From positions 1 to 21,076 of IMG/VR virus record IMGVR_UViG_3300046008_000516: a stretch of DNA of 21,076 bases; one strand, given 5' to 3'. The DNA is from a virus. Made by a program: the position numbers and the translations under genes. This document shows positions 12,299 through 20,572 of the stretch, piece after piece (position 1 is the first letter of the stretch; each line of letters begins with the position of its first letter). The notes beneath the pieces were generated by a model, which saw nothing but the letters and a program-made list of their open reading frames with translations, had not been told where the DNA came from and ran no database searches.

Positions 12299-13903
12299 TT
12301 ATTTTGTTGTTTCCAAAATAATTACAGAAACATTAGCGTTCTTAAAGAAACCAGAATAAGGTCCATGATATTTACAGTTAGGTATTACTTTTTGATTCTT
12401 TGCTGATTCTGGTAATATAGCGACTAACTTACCATTTCTATTCAATTTATTATAAGCCGCAAGTAAATGAGATTGCCATCTTCCTTCACTAAACGGAGGA
12501 TTCATGATGATTCTATCGTAGACTTTAATATCTATTTTAGAATGTTCCAAGAAATCTTCGTTGATTACGTTAAATCCTTTTTCTTCTAAAATCTTACTGT
12601 GTAGTAAAGAAACTTCTATGCAAGTGATCCGTGATTTATCTTCAATAGTATCGACCAAATTACCTTGCCCAGCGGATGGTTCTAATACTGAATGTGTTTC
12701 TTGAATATCAGCTAACTCAATGACTTTATCGGCAAGTTCAGTTGGCGTGGGATAATACTGAAATGATTTAAAGTTAGGGATGCAACCCATTAACTTGATT
12801 TCAGATATGATACTAGATGGTTCATAATCGAATAGGAAATAACCTTTAGTTTGTTTAACACCTCCGATTGATTCTAGAACTGATTCCACTTCGGCAACAA
12901 GTTGTTTATCTCTACCATAGGAACTAATAACCAGTGTATTTGGTACGATAATTGATTTACTATTGGAATCTAATTCTTTATGAGGAGAAGTAGGTAGCAT
13001 TTCTAATACCGCGAAGGGTAAAGGTTTTTGTATTAGTTCATAGGATTTTTGTTTTCTTTCTGGTTTAACTCTAAACTGCGAAGGAATAGCCATTGGATAT
13101 AAGTTAGCGAGGATAGAATTCAATCTCCATGCCATATCTGGATGTACTTCTAAATGAACTGTTCCTTTCTTAAACAATTTAATTTTGAGTGAATTACCAT
13201 CTAATGGAACCCACTCTCCATACATTCTTTTCAATGTATACAATAATGAAGTAGACGCATCGAATTTTAAGTCATCACGCCCCATGAATTTCGCGACGAC
13301 TGACCTCAGGTCGTTGATAACACCAGCGATTTTATAGTTTGGATAAGAATACGCATCTAATGCATGATTTATGATCATTCTCTTGCTAAATCCTTCTGGT
13401 TGGTTAGTCACATGACTTCCAGATAAACTTCTGAAAATTCCATCGACTCGTTCAGAAAAGAATTGTGTTCGCATCATGAGTAGGTTCTGCAAAGTATCCC
13501 TAACGATATTTTCTTCGAAAGGAGGTAAATCTTTTTCTGGATTCTTACCTTCTTGATAACCGTGTTGTTTCCAAGCGGACATAGAAATATTCCAATCGTC
13601 CCTACGTTTCTGTGGCATATAATCAAGAACATCGGTTAATCTTAATGCTTTATTCCAGTATTCGGTTTCTAATGATTTGATGGCTGGTTTCAATTCGAAT
13701 AGGTTTTGAATATCTACTCGATGAGCATCTTCTTTGACATTACCATCAACAAAATATTTGATTACTGTTGAATGATTATCCGAAATGATTGTGGATAATT
13801 CCGTGAGTTTATTTTTACTGGAGTTGAATTCTGATATTAGGAAGTCTACTAAATCGGAAGACATCGGAGCGAAGAATTCTACTTCGCCTACAAGTTCAAA
13901 CAT
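12299..13903 (-). CDS. DUF4942-type DNA methyltransferase (534 aa)
   Basis: The N-terminal half (about 80-300) looks like the DUF4942 domain, with ERVDGIFRSLSGSHVTNQPE near 151-170. The C-terminal part is a SAM-dependent methyltransferase. YYPTPTELADKVIE (383-396) comes first, then motif I LEPSAGQGNLV (407-417) and the catalytic NPPF (468-471). NPPF marks amino-methyltransferases of the N6-adenine/N4-cytosine type. Phages use such orphan enzymes to protect DNA from host restriction; the target here is unknown. There is no restriction partner nearby. It is a single-gene unit with its own promoter at 13938-13966, and GAGGAATATT is its ribosome site. Confidence 0.85.
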   Translation of the reverse strand: MFELVGEVEFFAPMSSDLVDFLISEFNSSKNKLTELSTIISDNHSTVIKYFVDGNVKEDAHRVDIQNLFELKPAIKSLETEYWNKALRLTDVLDYMPQKRRDDWNISMSAWKQHGYQEGKNPEKDLPPFEENIVRDTLQNLLMMRTQFFSERVDGIFRSLSGSHVTNQPEGFSKRMIINHALDAYSYPNYKIAGVINDLRSVVAKFMGRDDLKFDASTSLLYTLKRMYGEWVPLDGNSLKIKLFKKGTVHLEVHPDMAWRLNSILANLYPMAIPSQFRVKPERKQKSYELIQKPLPFAVLEMLPTSPHKELDSNSKSIIVPNTLVISSYGRDKQLVAEVESVLESIGGVKQTKGYFLFDYEPSSIISEIKLMGCIPNFKSFQYYPTPTELADKVIELADIQETHSVLEPSAGQGNLVDTIEDKSRITCIEVSLLHSKILEEKGFNVINEDFLEHSKIDIKVYDRIIMNPPFSEGRWQSHLLAAYNKLNRNGKLVAILPESAKNQKVIPNCKYHGPYSGFFKNANVSVIILETTK

Positions 13904-13937
13904 AATATTCCTCTGTTAAAAATGATTACTTGAATAA

Positions 13938-13966
13938 ATTTTAACTCATTTTCGCTCTAATGTAAA
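13938..13966 (-). promoter_or_regulatory. Sigma-70-type promoter for the methyltransferase
   Basis: TTTACA (13966-13961), a 17-base spacer and TAAAAT (13943-13938) lie 35 bases before the methyltransferase ATG. Confidence 0.75.
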
Positions 13967-14180
13967 CAATTTTTAACCACAGCTACAACCAGCTACCCAG
14001 GTACATTCTTAGGAAACCATTAAAAATCGAGAAAAAGGTAAGTATGTTAGGTATAAAAATCATCAGTTTTCTAAAACTCTTTAGAAATCAATAACTTATC
14101 CGTTTTTCTAAAATAGAAAAAGTTGTTATAAATCAAGTAGTTATCAGTTATGGTATGGAATTTAAGAAATTTTAGATAAA
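13967..14180. other. Gene-poor gap between topoisomerase and methyltransferase
   Basis: This 214-nt stretch lies in the 318-nt gap that also holds the terminator (14181-14217) and promoter (13938-13966). It contains two inverted repeats (see 14068-14121). A hydrophobic 26-codon reading frame (minus strand 14063-13983, MIFIPNILTFFSIF...) has no convincing ribosome site, and I do not call it a gene. Confidence 0.5.
14068..14121. repeat. Two adjacent AT-rich inverted repeats built on TTTCTA/TAGAAA
   Basis: TTTCTAAA (14068-14075) is mirrored by TTTAGAAA (14080-14087). TTTTTCTA (14103-14110) is mirrored by TAGAAAAA (14114-14121). Four half-sites of the same hexamer lie within 54 bases of a non-coding gap. 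They may bind a regulator or form weak hairpins; neither is shown. Confidence 0.5.
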
Positions 14181-14217
14181 AAGAAATCCCATAGGAATTA
14201 TCCTACTGGGATTTCTT
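14181..14217 (-). terminator. Rho-independent terminator after gene 52
   Basis: AAGAAATCCCATAGGA (14181-14196) pairs with 14201-14217 around an ATTA loop, with one bulged base. On the minus strand the stem runs into TTTCTTTTTAT. It lies four bases after the topoisomerase stop and closes that unit. Confidence 0.85.
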
Positions 14218-14221
14218 GAAA

Positions 14222-15532
14222 TTAGAATTTTAAATCTTCTAATTCTTTTAGGTACATTTTTTGTGGAGTTGTTTTGCTTAATGTAGAAATATCTTTATTC
14301 AGTTTATTGATATATGAATCGAGTTTATCGATATCGTCCTTCGTTAAATTATAAATGCGGATTTGTAATAAGTTATCAATCTGGATAAAAGAATTATCTA
14401 CGAGTAATTGTTCAAGTTCTTTTTTGGATTTGGAAGCGAATAGTTTGGAATTTTCGATATAAAATTGAATGAATCTTTGTTTTTCTAAACTCCAAATCAA
14501 ATCTTCATTTAATAATTCAATTTGTTTTAATCGGCGTTCTTCGTATTTTAGTAATCTGTAGTCAACGAAATATCTAACAATTTCGGATACTGAATCATAA
14601 ACTTGTAATTTATGATTTGTATTCCATAACGTTAGGTTTTCAGTATCTTTAGAAACTAATTTGAATAATTCATAAAGTTTATCGATTGGTAACGATGTAG
14701 TTGTTCTAGGTACGGTAACTTCAATATCGAATCCATCGACTGTAGAATCATCATCATAATCTTTAATAATACCTTTTTCTTTGAGTTTAGATAATGTCGA
14801 TTTAATATCATCTAAATATGTACCAACTGGAATTTCAGTAATTTTAATTGTAGTGGTATTCGTAATCTCCAATTTACCAGTAATAATCCATTGATTATCA
14901 TTTTCGCCTGGTGTAATTGTACCATTGAATCCTTTATACCAGGGGATTAACTTTTTTCTTGGTTCATTTTTTAGAATTGAAATAATATCATTTTTGATAT
15001 CCGTTGGATTATACGATAAGACTTTACTTGCAAATCCAGTACCAATTCCTTGAGTTCCGTTGAGTAATACCACTGGTAAAATAGGCACATAAAATTTAGG
15101 TTCAATCTGTTGTTCATCATCATAATTATAATCGATGATTAAATCATCTTCTTTCTTAAATAATAACCTAAATTCTGGAGTTAATTTTGTAAAAATATAA
15201 CGAGCTGCAGCTGGAATAGAAGATAGACGTGAACCAAACTGACCAATAGGTTCTAATAGATTAACGTTATTAGAACCAGCAAAAGATTGAGCTAAATTAC
15301 AAATTACACCAGCAATACCAACTTCGCCATGATGGAACGCCGTTTCATATGCAACTTGAGAACATAATTGAGCGACTTTAATTTCGGTATTTGAACGTTT
15401 AGCACTTGTAAATAATACCTTTCTAGCAGTAATTTTCTGTCCATCTATTACATTTGCTATCGAACGTTCGCTATCATAAGTTGCATACGTTTTATATTGT
15501 GTTTCGAAAAAATCTTTGACATTTATTTTCAT
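14222..15532 (-). CDS. 52: DNA topoisomerase II medium subunit (T4 gp52-like)
   Basis: The 436-residue protein is the DNA breakage-reunion subunit, homologous to GyrA/ParC and T4 gp52 in size. It has EPIGQFGSR (94-102) and AARYIFTKL (109-117) with the catalytic tyrosine Tyr112, then LLNGTQGIGTGFASKVL. The C-terminal part is a coiled-coil segment and ends without a GyrA-type beta-pinwheel, as in T4. It forms type II topoisomerase with the large subunit encoded just upstream, relieving or separating DNA during phage replication. The start overlaps the large-subunit stop (GTATGA), and CAGGAGAA is the ribosome site. Confidence 0.94.
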   Translation of the reverse strand: MKINVKDFFETQYKTYATYDSERSIANVIDGQKITARKVLFTSAKRSNTEIKVAQLCSQVAYETAFHHGEVGIAGVICNLAQSFAGSNNVNLLEPIGQFGSRLSSIPAAARYIFTKLTPEFRLLFKKEDDLIIDYNYDDEQQIEPKFYVPILPVVLLNGTQGIGTGFASKVLSYNPTDIKNDIISILKNEPRKKLIPWYKGFNGTITPGENDNQWIITGKLEITNTTTIKITEIPVGTYLDDIKSTLSKLKEKGIIKDYDDDSTVDGFDIEVTVPRTTTSLPIDKLYELFKLVSKDTENLTLWNTNHKLQVYDSVSEIVRYFVDYRLLKYEERRLKQIELLNEDLIWSLEKQRFIQFYIENSKLFASKSKKELEQLLVDNSFIQIDNLLQIRIYNLTKDDIDKLDSYINKLNKDISTLSKTTPQKMYLKELEDLKF

Positions 15533-17421
15533 ACATTATTCTCCTGTAATCCAAGCCAATCTTTACGTCTATCGGTTGCACCTTTTTCTTTGCCAAAAAT
15601 AAGTTTAAACATTTTTGAATCGTCCAACGAATCGATAGTAACTTGTACAAGATTATCCACTAAATTTTCTTCGGATAAATATTCTTTCCATTCTTTATCT
15701 GAAGATGTACCTAAACCTTTATAGTATTTCGATTCATATTTTTCATTAGAATGTTCCAACTTCCATTGTTCAAATACTTCAGAATCATAAAAATTTATAT
15801 TTTTAGATTTATATTTTACTTTGACCAATGGAGTATTCAAAATGTAAATGTAACCCAAATCAAATAATTCTGGCCAATATTTATAAAACATATTCATAAG
15901 GAGTCCACGAATATTGTAGCCGTCTAAATCTTGGTCCGTCGCTAGGACAATTTTACCGAATCTAATACTTGTCATCGGAGTTACTTGTACACCTAATTGT
16001 AAACCAGTGATTGTCATGATACTCTTAAATTCTTTATTCTCGACAACTTCCTTAATATCCATTTCAAATACATTGATTGGTTTGCCCCTTAATGGAAAGC
16101 CAGCGTGTAATTTTGAATTTCTACCAGCTAGGATCCCGTTTAGAGCGGAATCTCCTTCTGATAGCAGAAGACACGTAGAATCCCTATCTTTACTCGTTGC
16201 ATCATGGAATTTAGGTACATTTTTCGGATCGGCTTTATCCAAATTCTTATTCAACTTCCGTAACTCTGCATTATTCATCGCAAGTTCTTTAGCCGCTGCC
16301 CAATCCAAAATAGATTGAACAACATCCAATGTAATAATCTTTTGAATAAACTTATCCGAACAAGTCCAAGTAGATCCATAATCTGTCACTACCGATACCA
16401 TATTTTCTTTTGTCTGACTTGAAAATTTAGGTCTATTGATATTACATGAAATAAATACATGCAGATGACTTTTAATATCCGATGGTTTTACTTCAATCTT
16501 ATGTTTCTTTTTAATAAAGGCTCTTAGTTTTTCGGTAATCTGATTGACTACATAATTAACATGAGTTCCACCCATATAAGTTTCAACACTGTTAACGAAA
16601 CTTGTTTGATTAAACCCAGATGAACTTGATAAACCAATGTGCCAATTGGTATCTTCATCCGTTACAAATGTTTCGGAATATAAACCGATATAATCATTAA
16701 ATGATTTAACATTCAATTGATTATCATTAAATGAAACTTTCAATTTAGGATTACAACCAGCGACATCAATTAATCGTTTTAGGATTTTATTTGTGTGATT
16801 GATATCCAATGAACCTAATTTAAAAAATTCTAAATCTGGTTTAAACGTGATTCTAGTAAAATGTTGTTTAGATTTTTTAATTTCTGGTTCGGAACGTTCC
16901 GACATTCCATTTTTAAATTCTTGATGAAAATAGTTTTTACCGTCTGCTGTTTCTACAATAAAATATTCACTAAGGATAGAAGTTAATTTACTACCTAGTC
17001 CATTCGTACCAATCGTAGCTTGATCTTCGTCATCCGAATAATTACTACCAGAACGTAAAACGCCAAAAATAATCTCAGGAACATATTTGCCAAATTCTTG
17101 ATGAATTTCTACGGGAATACCACCATTATCTTCAATGACAATTTCGTTATCAGTGATGTTAACTTTTAGTTCATTTAGTTTCTTTGGATTCCTAATATGT
17201 TCATCGACCGAATTATCGATAACTTCCGATACAATTTTAATCAACGCTGGAATATAATCGACATTTGTTTGATACATTTTATTCGAACCAAAATCGTATA
17301 GGAATTCTTGATTTGATTCTAATGATGGACTTCCTGCGTACATCCCGACTCTACGTCTGACATGCTCAAGCTCGGATAATACTTGATACTGTTGTTCAAT
17401 AGTTTTTAAATGTTCTGTCAT
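15529..17421 (-). CDS. 39: DNA topoisomerase II large subunit (T4 gp39+gp60 in one chain)
   Basis: The 630-residue protein combines the GHKL ATPase and TOPRIM parts. In the ATPase, SEVIDNSVDE supplies Glu66 and Asn70, followed by DNGGIP (98-103), GTNGLGSK (138-145) and the QTKE lysine loop (336-339). In the TOPRIM part there are EGDSA (422-426) and DQDLDG (496-501), then KYYKGLGT. T4 splits this protein into gp39 and gp60, the latter read through a translational bypass. Here it is one continuous frame, as in most relatives. AAGGAAATTAA is the ribosome site. Gene 52 follows with a four-base overlap, giving coupled production of the two subunits. Confidence 0.95.
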   Translation of the reverse strand: MTEHLKTIEQQYQVLSELEHVRRRVGMYAGSPSLESNQEFLYDFGSNKMYQTNVDYIPALIKIVSEVIDNSVDEHIRNPKKLNELKVNITDNEIVIEDNGGIPVEIHQEFGKYVPEIIFGVLRSGSNYSDDEDQATIGTNGLGSKLTSILSEYFIVETADGKNYFHQEFKNGMSERSEPEIKKSKQHFTRITFKPDLEFFKLGSLDINHTNKILKRLIDVAGCNPKLKVSFNDNQLNVKSFNDYIGLYSETFVTDEDTNWHIGLSSSSGFNQTSFVNSVETYMGGTHVNYVVNQITEKLRAFIKKKHKIEVKPSDIKSHLHVFISCNINRPKFSSQTKENMVSVVTDYGSTWTCSDKFIQKIITLDVVQSILDWAAAKELAMNNAELRKLNKNLDKADPKNVPKFHDATSKDRDSTCLLLSEGDSALNGILAGRNSKLHAGFPLRGKPINVFEMDIKEVVENKEFKSIMTITGLQLGVQVTPMTSIRFGKIVLATDQDLDGYNIRGLLMNMFYKYWPELFDLGYIYILNTPLVKVKYKSKNINFYDSEVFEQWKLEHSNEKYESKYYKGLGTSSDKEWKEYLSEENLVDNLVQVTIDSLDDSKMFKLIFGKEKGATDRRKDWLGLQENNV

Positions 17422-17430
17422 TTAATTTCC

Positions 17431-18111
17431 TTAATAAATAAATTCTTTCGTATTATTCGATTCGATCAATAACTGTTCTAACTCAGTTAATTCACCATTT
17501 TCTATTTCCAACACTGGATACATAGTTAATTCATTCAACTCAAACATTTTATTACATATATTCCTTAAAGTAAATCCCTTTTCTTGTAATTCACCTTTAC
17601 TTAAAGTAGAATAAATACCAATCTTATCTAACTCTGGTAACTTATTTTCAAGTAAACATTCCGCAATGTATAAACACCTTGAAACATGAAATACTTTCCT
17701 ATTCTTTTTATCTTTGCTTGTTCCTAGTAATTTAAGGTCAAATTTGGCTCTACCAATGAAACCTTTAATGATCTTAGAAGTTCTACACATCTTTAATTTA
17801 TCATGGAAACTTGGAATATCAGAAAACAATACTAACTCCGCGAAGATATTAGATTCGCCAGATAGTAAGTTCATATTAAATGTTCGTTCTGTCGTTAATA
17901 ACCATTGAGTATCATTTTCTATATCATCGAACTGGAAGCAATGGAAATTAGGATAAATCTTATCCGTAATGAAAATGTCATCTAAAATTAATAAAATGTC
18001 TTTATCTGAATTTTCATCATTTGTTCCGTATAAACAAGAACCGAATATATATTCGGATAAAACGTGTAATTTTAATACATCGAATTGTTCTTTAGTGATT
18101 TTAATATTCAT
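17431..18111 (-). CDS. Nucleotidyltransferase-fold protein (226 aa)
   Basis: Residues 21-42 read YIFGSCLYGTNDENSDKDIL, the GS...(S)DxD signature of the polymerase-beta nucleotidyltransferase superfamily. Asp36 and Asp38 are metal ligands, and a later acidic residue could complete the site. Phages and bacteria carry such proteins of the uncharacterised RlaP-like kind; the substrate could be a nucleotide, RNA end or protein. The gene follows a 130-aa unknown gene with no gap and precedes the topoisomerase genes by nine bases. An antitoxin or MNT-type toxin-antitoxin role is possible, but no HEPN partner is adjacent. Confidence 0.8.
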   Translation of the reverse strand: MNIKITKEQFDVLKLHVLSEYIFGSCLYGTNDENSDKDILLILDDIFITDKIYPNFHCFQFDDIENDTQWLLTTERTFNMNLLSGESNIFAELVLFSDIPSFHDKLKMCRTSKIIKGFIGRAKFDLKLLGTSKDKKNRKVFHVSRCLYIAECLLENKLPELDKIGIYSTLSKGELQEKGFTLRNICNKMFELNELTMYPVLEIENGELTELEQLLIESNNTKEFIY

Positions 18112-18504
18112 CTAGTCAAACCTACAGTAACGATATTCATATTCGGATTGAACCTTATTCATTTCACATACTAACGTTTTACCGTCTTTATGCCATTGTT
18201 CGATATAAGATTTGTTCATACGAGGGGGTTCACCAACGTCATCGATAAGGTATTCCCAAACATGATGCCAATATTTATAAGCGATGAGTAAAGAATCTGG
18301 CAAATTTAATTCATCTTCATCTATCATGATACCAGTTTCATAATCCCAGAATCCAGATGAACAATGATCAGGAAATACTTTGATTATTTTTCGTTCTGGT
18401 TCATCTGTGGCAATTGAATTAACACGTTCGTTGAATTCTTCAATACTCATATTTTCAAATTTTACTTGCATTCCTTCAAGAAATAATTGACCTGGAGTTT
18501 TCAT
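18112..18504 (-). CDS. Phage protein of unknown function (130 aa)
   Basis: A soluble, tryptophan- and tyrosine-rich protein. A segment near residue 43, VFPDHCSSGFWDYETGIMI, resembles a phage family with 'CSSGLWD' whose function I do not know. It overlaps the upstream module protein's stop by four bases and abuts the nucleotidyltransferase gene, so the three are probably co-translated. Confidence 0.72.
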   Translation of the reverse strand: MKTPGQLFLEGMQVKFENMSIEEFNERVNSIATDEPERKIIKVFPDHCSSGFWDYETGIMIDEDELNLPDSLLIAYKYWHHVWEYLIDDVGEPPRMNKSYIEQWHKDGKTLVCEMNKVQSEYEYRYCRFD

Positions 18505-18932
18505 TTTGTAGTTTTATATACAATTTTGACGTTGCCAATTTCATCTATTTGTTTATCAGATAAATGAAGAACTTTTTTAAATTTATCCAAACTTTCTTTT
18601 TTCCAATCTGCACCTTCATTCCAATATTTTAATAATCTCGCAGAATGTAACTTGGCAAATAAAATAATTTGTTTCTTCTTTTTATTTTTCATTTTCTTGG
18701 TAGTATCAATGACAACCTCTAATTTTGGAATAGAAACAATAAATTCTTTTTCTGGTTCATCAGTAGGTTCAAATTTAATTCTACAACCATGAGATGCATT
18801 CTTAAAAGAAATGTAAATGACACCTCCATCAATTCCAGATTGATTCGGATAAAGATTTGTCATTTCGACTATCAATTCTTTAGTTAATATCATATCTTCA
18901 TGAAATTCTTTAAATTGCATTAATTCTTTCAT
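18501..18932 (-). CDS. Single-module paralogue of the adjacent 236-aa protein (143 aa)
   Basis: I recognise no family, but residues 20-126 match each half of the neighbouring protein at 18938-19648. The module opens with an N-L-x-x-x-x-S-G-I-x-G-G-V pattern (NLYPNQSGIDGGVIYIS) and closes with ARLLKYWNEGADWKKESLDK and a hydrophobic tail. The middle is divergent and carries a lysine run (KKMKNKKKKQ). This looks like a third copy of the module in its own gene. The function is unknown. It starts five bases after the neighbour stops. Confidence 0.75.
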   Translation of the reverse strand: MKELMQFKEFHEDMILTKELIVEMTNLYPNQSGIDGGVIYISFKNASHGCRIKFEPTDEPEKEFIVSIPKLEVVIDTTKKMKNKKKKQIILFAKLHSARLLKYWNEGADWKKESLDKFKKVLHLSDKQIDEIGNVKIVYKTTK

Positions 18933-18937
18933 AACAA

Positions 18938-19648
18938 TTACTCCTTTTGTTCTATTTTTGATATTTTTAAAGATTCTAAGAATTCATCCATAGGTTCAGG
19001 ATGCCATTGAATACCATATTCCCAGAAATGTTGTAATCTAACATTTTGTATTTGTACAAACTTTCTTAGTTTATTTATCATTGCGATATCAAAATCTGTG
19101 TCATTCATAATAATGTTAGAATTTGAATCAATGACTATAAATTTTTTACTTTTAAGTTTATCTCTACATTTAATTATAAATGTATCCTTTTCTATATTCT
19201 TAGAAGTGATAGCTATAAATACACCTTTGATACCAGTAAGGCTACTATCAAGGTTACAAAATTCAAAATCTATTTCACCAAGTGTTGTTGGATATCTATG
19301 CACAAACTTTTCAAAAAACACACTGGGAACTTTCAATGCCTTGAAGAATTCTTCTGAATCTTTTTCTTTCCAATAAATACCGCTATCCCAGTAATTTAAT
19401 AACTTGACTCTATTAACCTGGATAAATACCTTTAATCTTTCTAATGTGTAATCTTTGATATCTAATGTAGAACCAATGACATTTAAGCCTAAATCGATTG
19501 TAATGCATTCATGTTGAGTATCAAGAGTTCTGAAGAATTTAACGAAACATATTCCATCATCTTGTTTTGTTGTAATTCTGACAAATCCTCCTCTGAACCC
19601 AGTATAAGATTTGTCAAGATTTTTACTATTGAAATCATATAAAATCAT
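18938..19648 (-). CDS. Protein made of two repeats of an unrecognised module (236 aa)
   Basis: Residues about 1-108 and 125-232 repeat one another. The first copy has NLDKSYTGFRGGFVRIT and later RVKLLNYWDSGIYWKEKDSE. The second has NLDSSLTGIKGVFIAIT and later NVRLQHFWEYGIQWHPEPMD. Both copies end in a similar hydrophobic turn (FFKALKVPS and FLESLKISK). The gene downstream holds a third copy. I start at the ATG at 19648. A TTG at 19681 would add 11 residues but lies within the end of the lipoprotein gene. The module may bind a ligand through its conserved YW..G..W face, which is inference. Confidence 0.75.
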   Translation of the reverse strand: MILYDFNSKNLDKSYTGFRGGFVRITTKQDDGICFVKFFRTLDTQHECITIDLGLNVIGSTLDIKDYTLERLKVFIQVNRVKLLNYWDSGIYWKEKDSEEFFKALKVPSVFFEKFVHRYPTTLGEIDFEFCNLDSSLTGIKGVFIAITSKNIEKDTFIIKCRDKLKSKKFIVIDSNSNIIMNDTDFDIAMINKLRKFVQIQNVRLQHFWEYGIQWHPEPMDEFLESLKISKIEQKE

Positions 19649-19652
19649 TAAA

Positions 19653-19799
19653 TCACCATCTTCTGCCGTGACTATGTCCAAAATGATGATGATGTGGAAC
19701 TACAGGATAATAAGAATGTTGTGGATAATATCTACCTGCTGGTGCTACTACACAACCTTCTAATGATAATACCATTAAAAATAAAGTTAATAATTTCAT
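19653..19799 (-). CDS. Histidine-rich small lipoprotein (48 aa)
   Basis: The product is MKLLTLFLMVLSLEGC followed by a 33-residue mature part. SLEGC is an acceptable lipobox, with Cys16 the lipidation site. The tail has HHHHFGHSHGRRW, a likely metal-binding or highly charged patch facing the periplasm. The gene lies 26 bases behind the -10 box at 19825, carries an AGAGG ribosome site and is the first gene of the unit leading to the topoisomerase genes. No family is recognised. Confidence 0.7.
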   Translation of the reverse strand: MKLLTLFLMVLSLEGCVVAPAGRYYPQHSYYPVVPHHHHFGHSHGRRW

Positions 19800-19824
19800 T
19801 TGAAATACCTCTAATTAAAAATCC

Positions 19825-19853
19825 ATTATAGTTCATTCACTTTAATTTGTAAA
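19825..19853 (-). promoter_or_regulatory. Sigma-70-type promoter for the lipoprotein-topoisomerase unit
   Basis: TTTACA (19853-19848), a 17-base spacer and TATAAT (19830-19825) give the closest match to the bacterial consensus in the window. It sits right behind the 54-aa gene and drives the genes down to the terminator at 14181-14217. Confidence 0.8.
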
Positions 19854-19856
19854 GAT

Positions 19857-20021
19857 TTATTTTCTTGGTTTTCTATAAATTTTAGGTTTATTTGTTACCG
19901 TTTCTTTGGTGACACTTTTCACTGGTGGTTTATTACAAAAAGTTTCTTTCAACCAATTATCGAATTCTTTTCTAAATTCATCTGAAACATTAACGGCTGG
20001 TGATAATTTTAAAGTTTTCAT
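19857..20021 (-). CDS. Small basic protein (54 aa)
   Basis: The 54-residue product (MKTLKLSPAVNVSDEFRKEF...) has a short helical part with DNWLKETF and a lysine-rich C terminus (KPKIYRKPRK). It has an AGGAA ribosome site and sits between a hairpin at 20048-20074 and the promoter at 19825-19853. The basic tail could bind nucleic acid, but that is only a guess. I recognise no family. Confidence 0.6.
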   Translation of the reverse strand: MKTLKLSPAVNVSDEFRKEFDNWLKETFCNKPPVKSVTKETVTNKPKIYRKPRK

Positions 20022-20047
20022 TTATTATATTCCTATAGTTAACAGAA

Positions 20048-20074
20048 AGCCATTAAGAAGATTACTTAATGGCT
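20048..20074 (-). terminator. Hairpin, probable weak terminator
   Basis: AGCCATTAAG (20048-20057) pairs perfectly with CTTAATGGCT (20065-20074) around a seven-base loop, nine bases after the 155-aa gene ends. On the minus strand it is followed only by TTCTGTT, so termination may be partial. Confidence 0.6.
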
Positions 20075-20082
20075 ATCGTTGT

Positions 20083-20550
20083 TTATTTATTATTAAATTG
20101 GTCTGTTAATTCTTTTGCTTTTTTATTCGCTTCTTCCTGAGTTAATTTACCAGCATTAAATGAATCTTGTATAGCCATTAGTTTTACTGCTAACGCCAAC
20201 GGACTCTTTTTGAACTCTTGTTTAGATAGTTCCCGTTCCTTTTCTTGCGCCAATTTTTTAGTTTGTGCTAATGTTAAACCATTAACTTCACCAATAGTCG
20301 GTATCTTTAATTGTTTAGCTAATGAAGGAGTCATTCCAACAATTTTACCTTTATTAATTGTCACACTAGATCCTTCTACATTACCATTTAATGGAAAGTT
20401 AGGGTGTTTAATCTTATAGGTTTTCCAGTCTGGATCTTTTTCAAAATCTAATGGAGTGACGATAGCGATATTACCTTTCTTTAATTTAACTTCTGCTTCG
20501 TTAAGTACAGTTGATAATACGTCTTGTTTAAAATCTTCGTATGTTAACAT
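20083..20550 (-). CDS. Phage protein of unknown function (155 aa)
   Basis: A soluble, lysine-rich protein with a helical C-terminal half (LAQTKKLAQEKERELSKQEF and a QEEANKKAKEL tail). The first half includes a repeated 'NGNVEG..VTINKGKIVG' strand-like part. There is no signal peptide or membrane segment. The ribosome site is weak. It is followed by the hairpin at 20048-20074. The function is unknown; a structural or assembly role is possible but unsupported. Confidence 0.72.
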   Translation of the reverse strand: MLTYEDFKQDVLSTVLNEAEVKLKKGNIAIVTPLDFEKDPDWKTYKIKHPNFPLNGNVEGSSVTINKGKIVGMTPSLAKQLKIPTIGEVNGLTLAQTKKLAQEKERELSKQEFKKSPLALAVKLMAIQDSFNAGKLTQEEANKKAKELTDQFNNK

Positions 20551-20572
20551 TATTTTATATCCAGTAAAATAA

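Noticed and set aside
13983-14063. 26-codon hydrophobic ORF in the intergenic gap
   Set aside because: It has no clear ribosome site and overlaps low-complexity AT-rich sequence. The length is within what chance would give.
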